Positions 42,646 to 53,822 are shown, numbered from the stretch's first letter. The stretch is 64,000 nucleotides of DNA from Trichobilharzia szidati (GCA_944472155.2 OX235275.1:31824731-31888730); one strand, 5' to 3'. A program made the numbers and translations. Notes: generated by a model not told the origin, from the letters alone.

Positions 42646-43010
42646 AAAGTATGTTCAGACACAATTTTGTAACATATAATTGACAGTTGGAAAGAATCCA
42701 CGAAATAAAAAGAGTTCGTTCTTTCTTTAGTGAAATAATTCTATTTGTAGGTGATACCATGTTCACATAAGACGATCTGATAAAGCGACTAGACTGGGAA
42801 ACCATCATTAATGCTGTAATGAGAGGTAATCGAGAATCAAATGAAAATCTGGATCATATTAGGGATCACTTAAATAATAATAATAATAATAATAGCTTTA
42901 TTCTGTACGGTGTTTAAAGAATGTAAAGAATTTTCAGCGGAGTTTTTGTTGCGTGATATTTTTCCTTCATCCAAGATCTTCAGATATAATATTAACTGGC
43001 AATAGGTCGT

Positions 43011-43251
43011 GCGTCGGCGGTATAGCGGTTAGGACGCTCGCGGACCATGCACATGGTCCGTGGTTCGATTCCCGGCCGACACACTCCTTTACCTCGTTGA
43101 GCAAGAAATAATGCTGGTAAAGAGGAAAGGTTGGGCATGAGGCTAGCAACCCCATCCTGTAAAATAAACACTACTACAGAAACTTCAAGCCGCTAGCTTG
43201 GAGCCCTATGTTCCACTGGGGAACATGAAGGAAAAAGAAAGAAGAAGAAGA
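43011..43251 (+). mobile_element. SINE-A (long-tail type), reference copy
   Basis: CAATAGGTCGT at 43000-43010 and 43252-43262 is an exact target duplication, so the element starts exactly with GCGTCGG. Head: GCGTCGGCGGTATAGCGG, arm GACCATGCACATGGTC, B box GGTTCGATTCCC, and CCGACAC closing the acceptor stem. Tail: 'cctttacctcgttgagc', 'atgaggctagcaacccc', AAATAAACACT, 'agccctatgttccactgggg' and an AAG-rich end. 241 bp. Confidence 0.93.
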
Positions 43252-43582
43252 CAATAGGTCGTTTGATGCAGTTCTATCTGACTTGAAGCACAAGCCAATC
43301 CATTTTGATAGCATTTCTTTGTCTCCTTCGACAAATACACGACGACATTTGGTTGAATGACAATTATAAAAACTTCTAGACTACATTTTATGAACCAAGG
43401 ACACGCACCCACTCATGAACGGTCATCTCATATAGTAGGATACCCTGACAACCGAAATTAGGCTTTTTCTCAAGTTTGACAGAATATATATATAATACTA
43501 TTAGAGGCCAGACTTTATAAAGATTTAAACACATCGAATAAGAGAAAATATACTCAATATATTGATGGAAGTTTTCAGGAAG

Positions 43583-43738
43583 TTTTACAGGATGGGGTTG
43601 CTAGCCTCATGCCTAACCTTTCCTCTTTACAAGCTTTTTATTTCTGGCTTAGTGAGGTAAAGGAGCGCATCGGCCGGGGATCGAACCCCGGACCATGTGC
43701 ATGGTCGGTAAGCGTCCTAACCGCTGTGCCACCGACGC
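43583..43738 (-). mobile_element. SINE-A (long-tail type), 3'-truncated
   Basis: Complete tRNA-like head (CCGACGC at 43732-43738, CGGGGATCGAACCCCGG T arm) and the first part of the tail up to the TGTAAAA region. The end shared with RTE is missing. Confidence 0.85.
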
Positions 43739-43751
43739 ACCACGCATGTAT

Positions 43752-44110
43752 TTAAGAGGTATGAAACTTGTGAAAGGCGTCTAGTGGAAGTAGGTTTTCT
43801 GTGTGATCGTCTACATATTGTTCCGTCTGCCCATGTTTAGTCATTAGGACGTCCAGAAAGGGGATAGAGTCATTTTCATCTTCTTCTTCCTTAATGAAGC
43901 TTATGCTGGAATGTGCCCTACTGAATTTATCCAATATGTCCTTAGTCTCACTTTCTTTCTTCACAACAATAAATGTTTCATCAACATTGTTGGCAATAGA
44001 AATCAAGATTATATATAATACATCTTTAAGAGAACCATTCTCTAGTTTCGCCAAGAAAAAGATCCTCTAAGGGACTGGGCCTAGTGGTAATTCCATGAAA
44101 TTACAAGCCA
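43752..44110 (-). mobile_element. Penelope-like element RT palm fragment
   Basis: Minus frame encodes NNVDETFIVVKKESETKDIL, then FSRAHSSISFIKEEEDENDS and IPFLDVLMTKH. It matches the PLE RT region 'RYVDD.FvivKk...h.sI.FT.E.E....PFLDvl', but the catalytic YVDD reads NNVDE here, so it is inactive. Confidence 0.78.
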
Positions 44111-44504
44111 ATGCTTAACGCTTTTCAATAGTTTTAATGAAGTTCTACATATGAATAGAAGAAGGCAAATCATTACTAGACAGATAAGATTTGTTATTGA
44201 CACACACACACACATACACACATAAACAGAGTGCATAAAACTCAAGAAATCAAATTACAAAAGCAACATTTTAGCGCATAAGAAAGTAGGTTAGTCATAT
44301 GTCACATTTTTTATCATGTGATTGATTATCTGTGTATGTAATGAGCTTGCTTATTGACAACAGCACAAATTTTAATGTTTTCTCAATTTTCTTTTTCTGT
44401 CTAAACGACTCAACTGGCATGGCACTGGATTTTTAGAATTCTTGAGTTGTCAATCATTTGCTAATTGACACATGTGATAAATAGTTATGATATATTATTT
44501 ACTA

Positions 44505-45420
44505 TTATTATCTCTTTTAGTTCCTAGAGGAGCAGAGGGCTTTAGTCGCATGTCTCCATTGCATTCGGTTCTCTGCCAACGTTTTCATCACCTGGCTCCA
44601 CGTCTACCCACATGCCCTCATCTCCTCATCACATGACCTCCTCCACGTCAGTCTTGCACTGACGACCAACTCGCCACTACCCATTAGGGTTCCATTCGAG
44701 AGCTCGACCAGTCCACTTTTATTATTTCCTGCATATTTGTTGCACAATTGGTTCCTGCTGGGTTGGTTCGTTCATTGCCAGAGATCCCTATTGCTGATGT
44801 TTTCTGGCCGGCCATCTGATCTTGAGTAGTAGTGAGCGAGGACAGCTGTTGATGACGGTCTGTAGTTTGTTTGAAGTGCCCTTTGTTACGTGGCGTGGCG
44901 CCAAGTCTCTGATCCTTACAGTGAGTAGCACTGACTTCACATTCGAGTTGAAAATCCACATCTAATTTTGCATGCGGAGTGCTGTTGATCTCTACACAGA
45001 CTTGAGAGTAATGAAAGTTTGCCTTACTTTCCCGATCCTCACTTTGATATCCTCGTCAGTTCCGCCTGTAGTTGAACACTGTGCTTCCCACTTAAGTATG
45101 TAGGTAAAAAAGATTGCTTCTTTCAGACTACTCCCATTTATGCTGATTGTTGCCTTTTATTGTTGCTGCAGTTGCTGTTAGCCAGGAATCTTCATCACCT
45201 ACCTCTGCATTCTCTATGTTCACCTGAAGTCAGTCCTATCTTTGATGCTTCTTCTTCCAACTTGTTTCTTTTCACTTGCATATCTTCCAGTTTGTGAGAA
45301 ATCAGACTTATATCATTGGCGAAGTCCAGATCTTCCAAGTTTTTTGTGTGGGTCCATTTTTATTCCTGTGTCCTCGCTGCCCGTTCTGTCTTGCTTTAAA
45401 TAGTTAACGTTAAGAAATCC
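44505..45420 (-). mobile_element. RTE-clade LINE, second subfamily
   Basis: Antisense. 3' end with 'ttcctagaggagcagagggc'; C-terminal and palm regions follow. The FADD box reads FAND (45315-45330), a change of a catalytic Asp. Multiple frameshifts. Confidence 0.78.
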
Positions 45421-45519
45421 TGAACTCTTAGCTTTCGTGTGATATACTTGTGTACTGCTCATTGTCAATCGAAAGAGAAGAACAAGGAAGAACGGGATAA
45501 GTAGGGTGTCAACTACATT

Positions 45520-46345
45520 TTGATTATTATTTTAAATATTATTACTCTCTTAGGTTCCAGGAGGAATATAAGGCTTCAGCAACACATCTCCACTCCACTC
45601 TTTTCCCTGAAATGGTCTTTAAATGGTTCCAAGATTGCCCATAAGCACTCATTCGCTCTTCTCATGATCGCCTCTATGTCATCCTCGGATGAAAGCCTAA
45701 CTAGCTGTTTCCAATTCAGATTCCACTCGAGCAACGAGGGGCCACGCAGTGTCACTCGGCGGTGTACTCAGTGTCTGTCCGACCCATCTCCATATCTTTC
45801 AATAGATTTGTTAGGTTATGAGTTTTTGGGTGGTTGGTTGCATGCCAGAATTCTCTGCTGCGAATCCCTTCCGTCGGACCATCTGATCCTCAGTATAGAC
45901 TGAATGCAGCTTTTCATAAACCACCTCAGAACGACAAAAAAGCCTACCACTACCCATATGCCAAGTCCCTGAACCATAAAGAAGCCCTGAATGATTAGAC
46001 ATCATCGTCGAAAGTATACTTCTTTTTCCTTGTGCTGAGTGTGCTGAACTTCCATACTATAACTTGAGATTTATTTTGCCTTTCTCATTCTTACCTTGTC
46101 ATCTTCACCTGTGGCGAGTTTAGCTGAAGGGATGTTGCCTAAGATAAGTGAAGGTGTTGACCTCTTTAGATTTTGTACTCCCGCTGATTCCTCTATCAAC
46201 TTGTTGGCCTTCACCTATGTGAGATGTACCAATGTATCATTCTGCACCAATGAGAAAGCCTCGTATTTTACTTCATTCAGTGAGTATCTTGCTAGTTCCT
46301 GGTGTCTTAAGGTGTCCAGTATGATACCCGGGATTTATTAAAATT
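45520..46345 (-). mobile_element. RTE-clade LINE, old copy
   Basis: Antisense, diverged: 'ttccaggaggaatataaggcttcagcaacacatctccac' at the 3' end, 'tcggaccatctgatcctcagtatag', 'tatgccaagtccctgaaccataaag', 'gatgttgcctaagataagtgaagg' in order. Confidence 0.7.
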
Positions 46346-46689
46346 ATGCGGCAGAATTATTTAAACAATAGAAACTCCAAAAAAAACACAGTATGAATCT
46401 CAGTTTATGGAAAGTGTTCATAAAAACGTAGATTCTACGCATATATTACTTACAACTCATATAAATAAGTAGTGTGCACTGCACATTTTACAATCTACGA
46501 CGTCTAAAAGTGTGTTCAAATTCTTTCATTTAAGTAATGTGATATCCGGATATGAACCAAGCTCAGTTTGTTAGAGTTTATGGGGTCAACCTTTAGACAG
46601 TATCAAGTTTGTATAAGTGAAATAATTAACCTACAGTCCACTTTATAAAATAGACTGAATCGGTCAATAATGAGAGTATAATCGTGATA

Positions 46690-47830
46690 TAAATCGATAA
46701 TTTCCTCTTCACATGATATTCTTCATGTCACTCTCCAAATGTTTAACTCGTCGCTTCCCATTCGGATTCCACTTGACGCCTTGCCTGGTGTTTGATTCCA
46801 CTCAGTGGCCTCCTAACCGTATATCCAATCTATCTCAGTATCCTTCCGTATACATTCTAGATTGGTTCATTTGCAGAGTTCATTCTTCCTTCTACATCTT
46901 TTCCTGATATAAGATGGTTGGAGGCAGTCGGCCACAGGAAGCCTCCAACCTAGGTTTCGTACTAGTTAGGCGTATCTGCAACCTTGAAGGAACAACTCAT
47001 ATTTTTTCTGAGATTCGAACCCGCGTCACCCAGTGAGCACTGCAATCAGAGGCGTTACCACTGAGCTATTCGGGCTCACGATTGGCCTGCTGTAGGACTG
47101 TAGTGGATATTTTCATTGGACACTAGTGTGATGTGCACTGTGATGGCGAGCTACCTAGAATAGTGTCCACATTGCAAACCTGACTGATAGAATTCAGTCT
47201 GCATCAAAGAAATGACTAGACACATCCCATTAGTTACTAGCGTCTAACCAAAACATCTTTTCCTGGCCGCCATATGATCTAAAGTATTGATTGAAAGGGT
47301 GAAGGTGCTGATAAAGACTGCTTTCGGTGACGCGTGTAACAAGTCTCTGAACCATACAAAACCACTAACTGACTTGACATTAGTGTCCCAATATTCGGAT
47401 GTTTGTCCTTGTACTGGGTACCGTAGACTGTCATACTGGTCTCACAGTAATGCATGACTATCCTAAGAGAATTCTAGTCGGCGCTGATATCTTCATCTGT
47501 TCCACCTGTATTTGAACACCATGCTACGTAGGAAGGCGAGCGATCAAGGCGATCTCCCATAGACTTATCGTGTTTGTGGCATTTGATGTTCGTTTCTTTT
47601 TTGTTAATTTGTAGTTTTCTTCTCTATGTTCACTAAAAGTCTTCTGTTCACTTCCTCTTCCTCCAACTTATTGATTTTTGCTTCTTTATTTCTTCAAGTT
47701 TGTAGGACATGTGACGTTGATCACCTATGAAATCCAGATATTCTAGGGTCCTTTAGCTAGTCGAATATATGCCAATCTCTTCTTCCCCCCCAAAGGTATG
47801 TCACATGATTTAGTCTAGCATAGTTAAGAA
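46690..47830 (-). mobile_element. RTE-clade LINE, old copy split by SINE-C
   Basis: Parts 46690-46906 and 47266-47830 join when the SINE-C at 46907-47252 and one copy of the duplication are removed: '...ttccttctacatcttttcctg|gccgccatatgatctaaag'. The RT FADD box reads FIGD. Confidence 0.72.
46907..47252 (-). mobile_element. SINE-C, complete, with 13-bp target duplication
   Basis: ACATCTTTTCCTG occurs at 46894-46906 and 47253-47265, exactly bounding a 346-bp insert. On the minus strand a tRNA-like promoter lies in the middle (about 47080-46995): A box TAGCTCAGTGG and B box GGTTCGAATCTC. About 170 bp precede it and about 90 bp follow, ending 'gcctccaaccatcttatat'. The promoter is internal rather than at the head, unlike SINE-A. 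Confidence 0.85.
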
Positions 47831-47836
47831 ATGAGC

Positions 47837-48003
47837 ACGACCATGCACATGGTCCGGGGTCGATCCCCGGCCAACGCACTCCTTTACCTCTCTAAGCCAG
47901 AAATAAAGCTGGTAAAGGGAAAGGTTGGGCATGAGGCTAGCAACCTCATCCTGTAAAAATAAACACCTAAAGAACTTCAAGCCTCTGGCTTGAGCCCTAT
48001 GTA
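47837..48003 (+). mobile_element. SINE-A (long-tail type), 5'-truncated
   Basis: Begins in the CGACCATGCACATGGTC arm, has B box GGGTCGATCCCC (one base short) and a tail up to 'tgagccctatg'. Confidence 0.8.
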
Positions 48004-48930
48004 AAGAGCATCATTTATACTAGTTGGCCTTGTCGTCTTACTCTCCTGTCTTCTCTCACCTCGAACACATCCTTCGCTAGGATTTCTGTTTCGAATTTAC
48101 TCAGAATGAATAGGGGATTGTGAATACTTTAGTCGAAATGTCTCAATACTAGATCATTTAGTAATTTGCACGAACACACAAACAAACAAACAAACGAGCA
48201 AAAGAAGCTCTAATCCATGAAAGAAAGAAAAAACCCACAATACCTTCAATGAAGAGTGTTCATTCTCTCCCTCGTCGGATAAATTTCTCTCAAAGAAAAA
48301 ATGAAAACAAATCTAATTAAGATTTAAAGACATTAGTCACAAGATACAACAAACTAATCTCCTCATTGTATGCGTCTGTACATAGGTGTGTGTGTGTGTG
48401 CGTGTGTTCGTGTGTCTGTTGGGGGGGGGGGGGGAACAAATGAATTACATCGAATCAACTGATTCTGTTTGTGTATGAATAGGCAGTGAAATTGCCTTCA
48501 GGTATCAAAAAGTACATCTCAGATATATATATAACATATATGCATATACCCCATATAGAATCTACAGTTTTCCTCATCGTTAAACAGCAACAACAACAAC
48601 AACTGCTTTGTCCAAAGGGGAGGAGGAAAAGGGCCTAATTCTCAAGGGTGTTTTATCTAATCAAAAGATTATCGGCATAATTAAATGTTATTTTGTTCTA
48701 CAAAATTTACGCATACAAATTAGGTGAGGAAAAGAAATAGAAAAAGAAGAAGAAATAATAATGCAGTGTAATAAACAACAAAACACCTGGATGAATTTAT
48801 TTTAATTTACTTTTTCCTGTTGTTTATATTCCCTGTTAATTGATCCGTATTGGAGTGAAATAGCGTGCGTGTGTGTTTGTGCGTGCATGTGTGCGTGCTT
48901 GTTTGATGACATTTCGCCACTTCGTAGCTG
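48004..48930. repeat. Intron with microsatellites
   Basis: A GT-rich run (48383-48420) ends in a run of at least 13 G (48420-48434); another GT-rich run lies at 48866-48903. Short AAC and AAG runs occur near 48590 and 48745. No element or gene recognised. Confidence 0.7.
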
Positions 48931-49830
48931 TTAGTTAACAAGAGAATTAATATCTGTTTGATGGTGATTAGTAATAGAGTTCAGGATGTACATTTCGGCC
49001 TGTTTATGACTCTTCAGCTTCATGTACCTGCATTCCGAGTGCGTGATCGTGTTCTTGTTGAGATATGGACCCAGCTGACTGACTGACTGACTGGTTTCAA
49101 CGTGAAAATTTGCACTGAGCACAAAAAGCAAAGAAGAGTAAAACGAAATGCAAAACAGGGACAGTAAACAGAGATATGAGGCGAAAAGAATAGTAATATG
49201 GCAGAACCGCATTGTTTTATTGGATATTATAAGTCACAAGGAGTGTGGATGCATCTGTGCCAGCTACTGAGAACGATTTTGAGCCAGTAATATCACCAGT
49301 TGTCTCCAGTCGTCATTGGTTTTTACTGTCCCGAGGACCCCAACCAGGAAGGCAGTCTACACCTCCCTACGTGGCTTAAACGAACTGTTGTGGATTTCGT
49401 TGGCTGATGAAGTCACACGTTTTAGTTTGACCACCACTAGTTAACTCTTCTACGGCCTGATCCATCCTATGACAGCTAACATTACCCATTGTCGAGGAAG
49501 GTGATGGCTAGGCATGCATACGTAACACATGTCCTAACCATCTCAATCGATGTAACTCCACAGCCTCGTCGATTGATTACCCCTCCTACTTATCCAACAC
49601 TCGACCAAAGCCTAACCTCAATATTGCTCACCCTATTATAGCAATTCACATGTGAGATAGAGCAGAGGCAAGTACAGATCCAGCACTAATCGTTTCACAC
49701 GTCATGGCGTGATCGACTAGGCCCTGTCACTCACGGGTAATTCTAGCTAATCCAGATGACAAGTGCCAATTAGGATGAAATTCTCATCCCATATTTCATT
49801 GCTACCAAGCATATGTCAGTTAAGTCCACT
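48931..49830 (-). mobile_element. Non-LTR retroelement 3' end (family of 1-480)
   Basis: Antisense and longer than the copy at 1-480. Colinear blocks: 'caaggagtgtggatgcatctgtgcc', 'ccgaggaccccaaccaggaagg', 'gaggaaggtgatggctaggcatgc', 'gtaacacatgtcctaaccatctcaatcga'. The minus frame at 49212-48931 is part of the 3' region and has no known domain. Confidence 0.65.
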
Positions 49831-49904
49831 TTATGGTTACCAAGCTAAATGATTTACCATCGTAGTGGATTTCGATTTGACCTTAAGTGACTGGAGTCAG
49901 TTGG

Positions 49905-50075
49905 CAGTTAGTTCTAAGTCTAGATTTTGGGAATATTGTTACTCGTCAGCTAAAGCGTATCTGCAACGTCAAGGGAATCCATATCATTTAGTGCTGAAGT
50001 TAATACAGAGGCTACTCCGTCAGTAACAGTCAACAGACATTGGTGGTTCTTAGTGTCATGTCCGGACATGTCTAC
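49905..50075 (-). mobile_element. SINE-C fragment, degraded
   Basis: 'cgtatctgcaacgtcaaggga', 'catttagtgctgaagttaatacagaggctactccg' parallel the SINE-C core on the minus strand. Both promoter boxes are damaged. Confidence 0.4.
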
Positions 50076-50799
50076 ACCTTCCCAAATGTTATGAGTATTA
50101 TAAGTCCTACCACACCAAAATACTTGTAATTTACAGACTATTATTACTTGATATATCTTTGCATGCTGAATGAATGGTTTTCAATCATCGTGAGTCGAAG
50201 TACTCATTGACAGAGGACAGAGAAACATCTGAAAGGGATATGTGCTAACTCAAAACTCTGTTTCACATAGATAAGTATGTACAGTGTGTACTAAAACATT
50301 TCACTGTTAGAATACAACACTGAACTAGGCAAGACCACCCCCAACAAAGTGGATGGAGTTGAACAACAGACAAAATCAGGTGTAGAAACTCATGAATGTC
50401 TTTAAATCAATCAATAATATATATTCTTGTGGCAGTGTTGAAATAAATGTGAGAATATCAAACTGGATATCTGGTTAGTTCGATGTTTACGTGAGTAAAT
50501 GTTTAAAGATAGGACTGGATCAAGATTAATTTAGGGATAGATCAGGGTTAGACTGAGGAAAGATTAGGACTGTGGGCACCAAGTTTACTGAAACATTTCT
50601 TCATCTGGAGGCATCTATATCAACTGGAGAGACATAGAACTCTCTTTCTCCAGAGAGTTGCTTCCTCCTATTTGTGAACTAAAGAGCAAGGCGCATCGAT
50701 GACCTCACTAGACGTTGAACACATTAACATCTGTTCCCTGAGTGCGACAGCCGAGATACAAGGAACTTTGGAAATTACCAAATATTTTGATTTACGGGA

Positions 50800-51720
50800 T
50801 ACCAAATCGTAAATTAAACACCTAGGCGTCATTCTATCTCCTGATCTCTCCTGGTCGTGTCATATCTTGGCGATTTCTAAGAAAATATTCCGTCTTACCT
50901 TCTACATCAAGAAGTTGAAACATTCTGGTATAACCCAACCCTTACTCCTACAATTCGTTAACTCTCCCATTCTGCCTATTATTCTCTATTGTTCCTCCTT
51001 AGTTTTGCCCCGGCTACTGAAGAAAGACTATAACATATTATGCAGAATGATAAATGTTGTCAGCAGGATAAGCAACATGCCACTTAACCAGCTTGTTAAT
51101 ATTCTGGTCGACAGGCATATGGACTCATGTGAAAAATGGGCCAAATCCATCTTATCTAACTCACACCACCCTCTTCACTCACAACTCTCCCCTACCCTTG
51201 CATCTCATCAGGCAAAACCGGAAGCCTATATAGAAAACTATATGCTCGCACCAGCAAGTACAAAAACTCAACCATACCCTACTTAGCTCGTGTTCTGTGC
51301 AATAAAGAAAGCATTAGGCGTGACACCTATAATTCATTAAATAGTCAGTAGAACAACTGGATCTCATCTTTCCAACCCACTTCACCAATAGGTACAACAT
51401 TTTCTTTCTTTCTTTTCCTCTTCTCTCTCTCTTTTTTTCTGTTATGTGCTGTTTTGTTTCTTTCTTCCGCTTACGCCAGTAAATATGATATCACCTACTT
51501 TTCTAACACCTTCAAACACTGTTCAGCTTTACCTTTGCTACCGACATACCAGTGTGTTGTTGTAATAATGAACTGAGATTTCCTTAATCTATGTAGAATT
51601 CTATTTATTGATAATGTACTAACTGGATGCAATACTGTATTTAAAAAAAAATGCTGAGAATTCCATTCTGTATCACAAGTACTGTTTTTTGGAATAAAGC
51701 AAATTATTATTATTATTACT
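50800..51720 (+). mobile_element. CR1-like LINE 3' end, sense
   Basis: 5'-truncated at about 50800. The frame 50867-51286 encodes ISKKIFRLTFYIKKLKHSGI, PILPIILYCSSLVLPRLLKK, DYNILCRMINVVSRISN and LVDRHMDSCEKWAKSIL, the post-RT region. The 3' region ends with 'ttttggaataaagcaaatt' followed by an ATT repeat (51699-51718): polyadenylation signal plus simple repeat. Sense to the host gene, so this signal lies in the sense strand of the intron. Confidence 0.85.
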
Positions 51721-52348
51721 AAGTTCCAATAAACTCGTTGGTGAGTTGCAGTGTCTTCTCATTTATTCGCCTGGTTTAATCCTTGATCGGTTCATGAGTA
51801 TAGCCTTCTGAAGAGATTGTCTTCTAATAGCTTCTTTTTTTCAATGTTTCACTGATTGAATTTTGTTCCATTAAGAAGTTGACATTGAAATTAAGCAAAG
51901 CAGCACGATCTCAACATCTGAAAGGTAATGGTTCTCATACGGACGGCTATTTTGCGCTTCAGTGCAAGAATTTTCTTCTTTAGAGAAAGAAAGACCAGAT
52001 TTGCAGTATAAAATGATATCATCATTCTATTTCACAGGTTCCCCTCATCAGCTGCTGCAAACTACCTGAAATTACAATGGTTATAAATAATGACATTTCA
52101 TACTTCAATGTTTGAAAGGTAATAAAGAAAACATTATAAGATGAACGCATCCGGAATATAAGCATTACAATTTTTAGTTTAAGTCACCATCAATTTATAT
52201 GCTATCAAACTATGAAAAAAGGGGGGTGAGAGACGACAGGAAACAAAAATATCTAATAAACAGTGTTAGCTTATATGTCAACATTGCAACTCAAGAAGGT
52301 TAAAGTTCATCAAATTGAAGACTTGCTTAGTGAGCTGACCTCACTTGT
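51721..52348. other. Intron, no recognisable feature
   Basis: No clear element ends, coding or RNA gene. Confidence 0.4.
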
Positions 52349-52352
52349 GTGT

Positions 52353-52530
52353 GCGTCGGTGGCTCTCGCCGATCATGCACATGGTTCGAGGTTCGATTCC
52401 CTGCCGACGCACACCCGATATCTATGGTCGGCCTGAAAAATTTGGGCTACCGATATCCATGCTGAAAATTCCATACTTGTACTGAAAATACGGTGTGTCA
52501 TCAAGCTGTAACCAAAATAAAAAAATTAAT
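52353..52530 (+). mobile_element. SINE-A (short-tail type), A box deleted
   Basis: GCGTCGGTGG joins directly to CTCTCGCCGATCATGC, so the D arm with the A box is gone. B box GGTTCGATTCCC, CCGACGC acceptor 3' strand and short-type tail with A-rich end remain. It could not be transcribed from its own promoter. Confidence 0.85.
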
Positions 52531-52554
52531 GGTATATAGCTGTATAGCTGTTGC

Positions 52555-52910
52555 GTCATTCCGATTGCATGTTGTACGATGTTAAATCGATAAACAAAGC
52601 TTCAGTGATTAACCTCTCTCTCTCTCTCTGGCTCTTCATCCAACTATATGACTTTCTAATACACGCATCCTGTTCAACCCATCCTATTGTATGATTACAT
52701 GCAAGTGGATGCAGTGCAATGGCTGAGCTGTGTTTTTTTTTCTAGGGTATTTCACTTATCATGTTCAAGCATTCTAGGTTTAGCTGAATTTTTATACTCA
52801 AATTAATCATCTAGTTGACCGCAATCTCTAAGTTTTGACCTATGTAACTGACCTCACTAACAGTCATCACATGGTATTTAGTAAATTATATTACTTTTTT
52901 TTCTTAATTG
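52555..52910 (-). mobile_element. Penelope-like element, 3' region
   Basis: Follows 21223-21500 and 57940-58230: 'cttcagtgattaacctctctc', 'cccatcctattgtatgattac', 'atgcagtgcaatggctgagctg', 'tcacatggtatttagtaaatt'. No coding motif left. Confidence 0.65.
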
Positions 52911-53094
52911 GATCTATTTGGTCCATAAAAACCGACAAAGTTTATCACTGAGATAGTTGGTTGATGTTTTGGTTTAATTGGAGTGCAATCGGGATGATTT
53001 AGAACCTACACAGGAGAGATAGAAAATGATAACAAACAACAAAGGGAAGTTGGGTAGACAGAAAGAGAGAATATATATATATATAATTTTCAAG

Positions 53095-53391
53095 TATTGG
53101 CTTTTGTAAACATTTTAGTTCGATTGGTTGGTGGATTTCATCATGAGAAGACATCAGTTAGTTAGAGAACCATTGGAAAAACCAGCCACAGGGACTACTA
53201 GACAGTCAGCTGTTTCGTCCTAGTTTAATACTCTTGATCAGCAGGCACCCACCGCCAGGGTTCGAACCCAGGACCTTCTTGTTACAAGGCGAGTAATCTC
53301 GTGGACCATTAAGCCATTGGGACCCACCAATCCAATGTTCAGCCCACCAAATCTAACTTCTACCAATTCATGACATAAATGATGTCAGGTC
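53095..53391 (-). mobile_element. SINE-B, left arm of an inverted pair
   Basis: Antisense: 3' part, mutated hammerhead (GATCAAGAGTATTAAACTAGG/ACGAAAC), B box GGGTTCGAACCC, A box GGGTCCCAATGGCTTAATGG, 'catgaattggtagaagttag'. Confidence 0.8.
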
Positions 53392-53822
53392 ATAATGAAA
53401 TCCTCCAACCAATCTAACAGAATCCCTACAAAAATCAATATTTGAAAATTCATCTGATGCTCACTAGTGACTGGTCGTATTTAGGTAGTTAACCTAAGGT
53501 TCTAGTGGGAAGTCGGGACCAGTAGGGTACAGCAGGTTGAACGTGAGACAGTAACTCACTCATCGAAAAAGACATTGTGAATTGGTCGAGCTATGTCGGG
53601 AAATGGCAGATGTCAGAATTCATAGGCTGGCGATTGGATCGGGTCCCAGTGGCTCAATGGTCTACGAGATCGCCTTGTAACCAGAAAGTCCTGGGTTCAA
53701 ACCTTGGCGGTGGGTGCGTGCTGGTGAAGAGTCCCAAACTAGGACGAAACAGCTGTCCAGTACTCCCAGGTTTTCCAGTGGTTCTCTAAATAATGTCAGC
53801 TCATGATGAAATCTTCCAACCA
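53381..53822 (+). mobile_element. SINE-B, 3' end plus full unit (partial dimer)
   Basis: Begins with a 3' end ('gatgtcaggtcataatgaaatcctccaaccaatc', 'caatatttgaaaat'), passes into a full unit (5' part, A box GGGTCCCAGTGGCTCAATGG, CTTGTAACCAGAAAGTCCTG, B box GGGTTCAAACC, core CTGGTGAAGAGTCCCAAACT/AGGACGAAAC) and ends in the same 3' words at 53792. The repeat period is about 410 bp. Confidence 0.82.

Larger units (their letters stand above)
40515..42730 (-). mobile_element. Penelope-like element, interrupted by SINE-C and CR1-like LINE
   Basis: 3' region 40515-40640 and 40813-41290 and GIY-YIG part 42346-42645 follow the copy at 32111-33435 in order. A SINE-C fragment sits at 40640-40812 and a CR1-like LINE at about 41290-42345. 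From about 42645 to 42730 a piece of the same 3' region appears in the opposite orientation, so the element end is folded back. Confidence 0.75.

Noticed and set aside
43011..43083. True tRNA gene
   Set aside because: Good cloverleaf parts, but the sequence is the head of a repeated, tailed element with target duplications, and the anticodon arm leaves no normal 7-base loop.
48383..48434. GT run plus G run as a regulatory or Z-DNA element
   Set aside because: Ordinary microsatellite; no flanking conserved element that would support a specific role.
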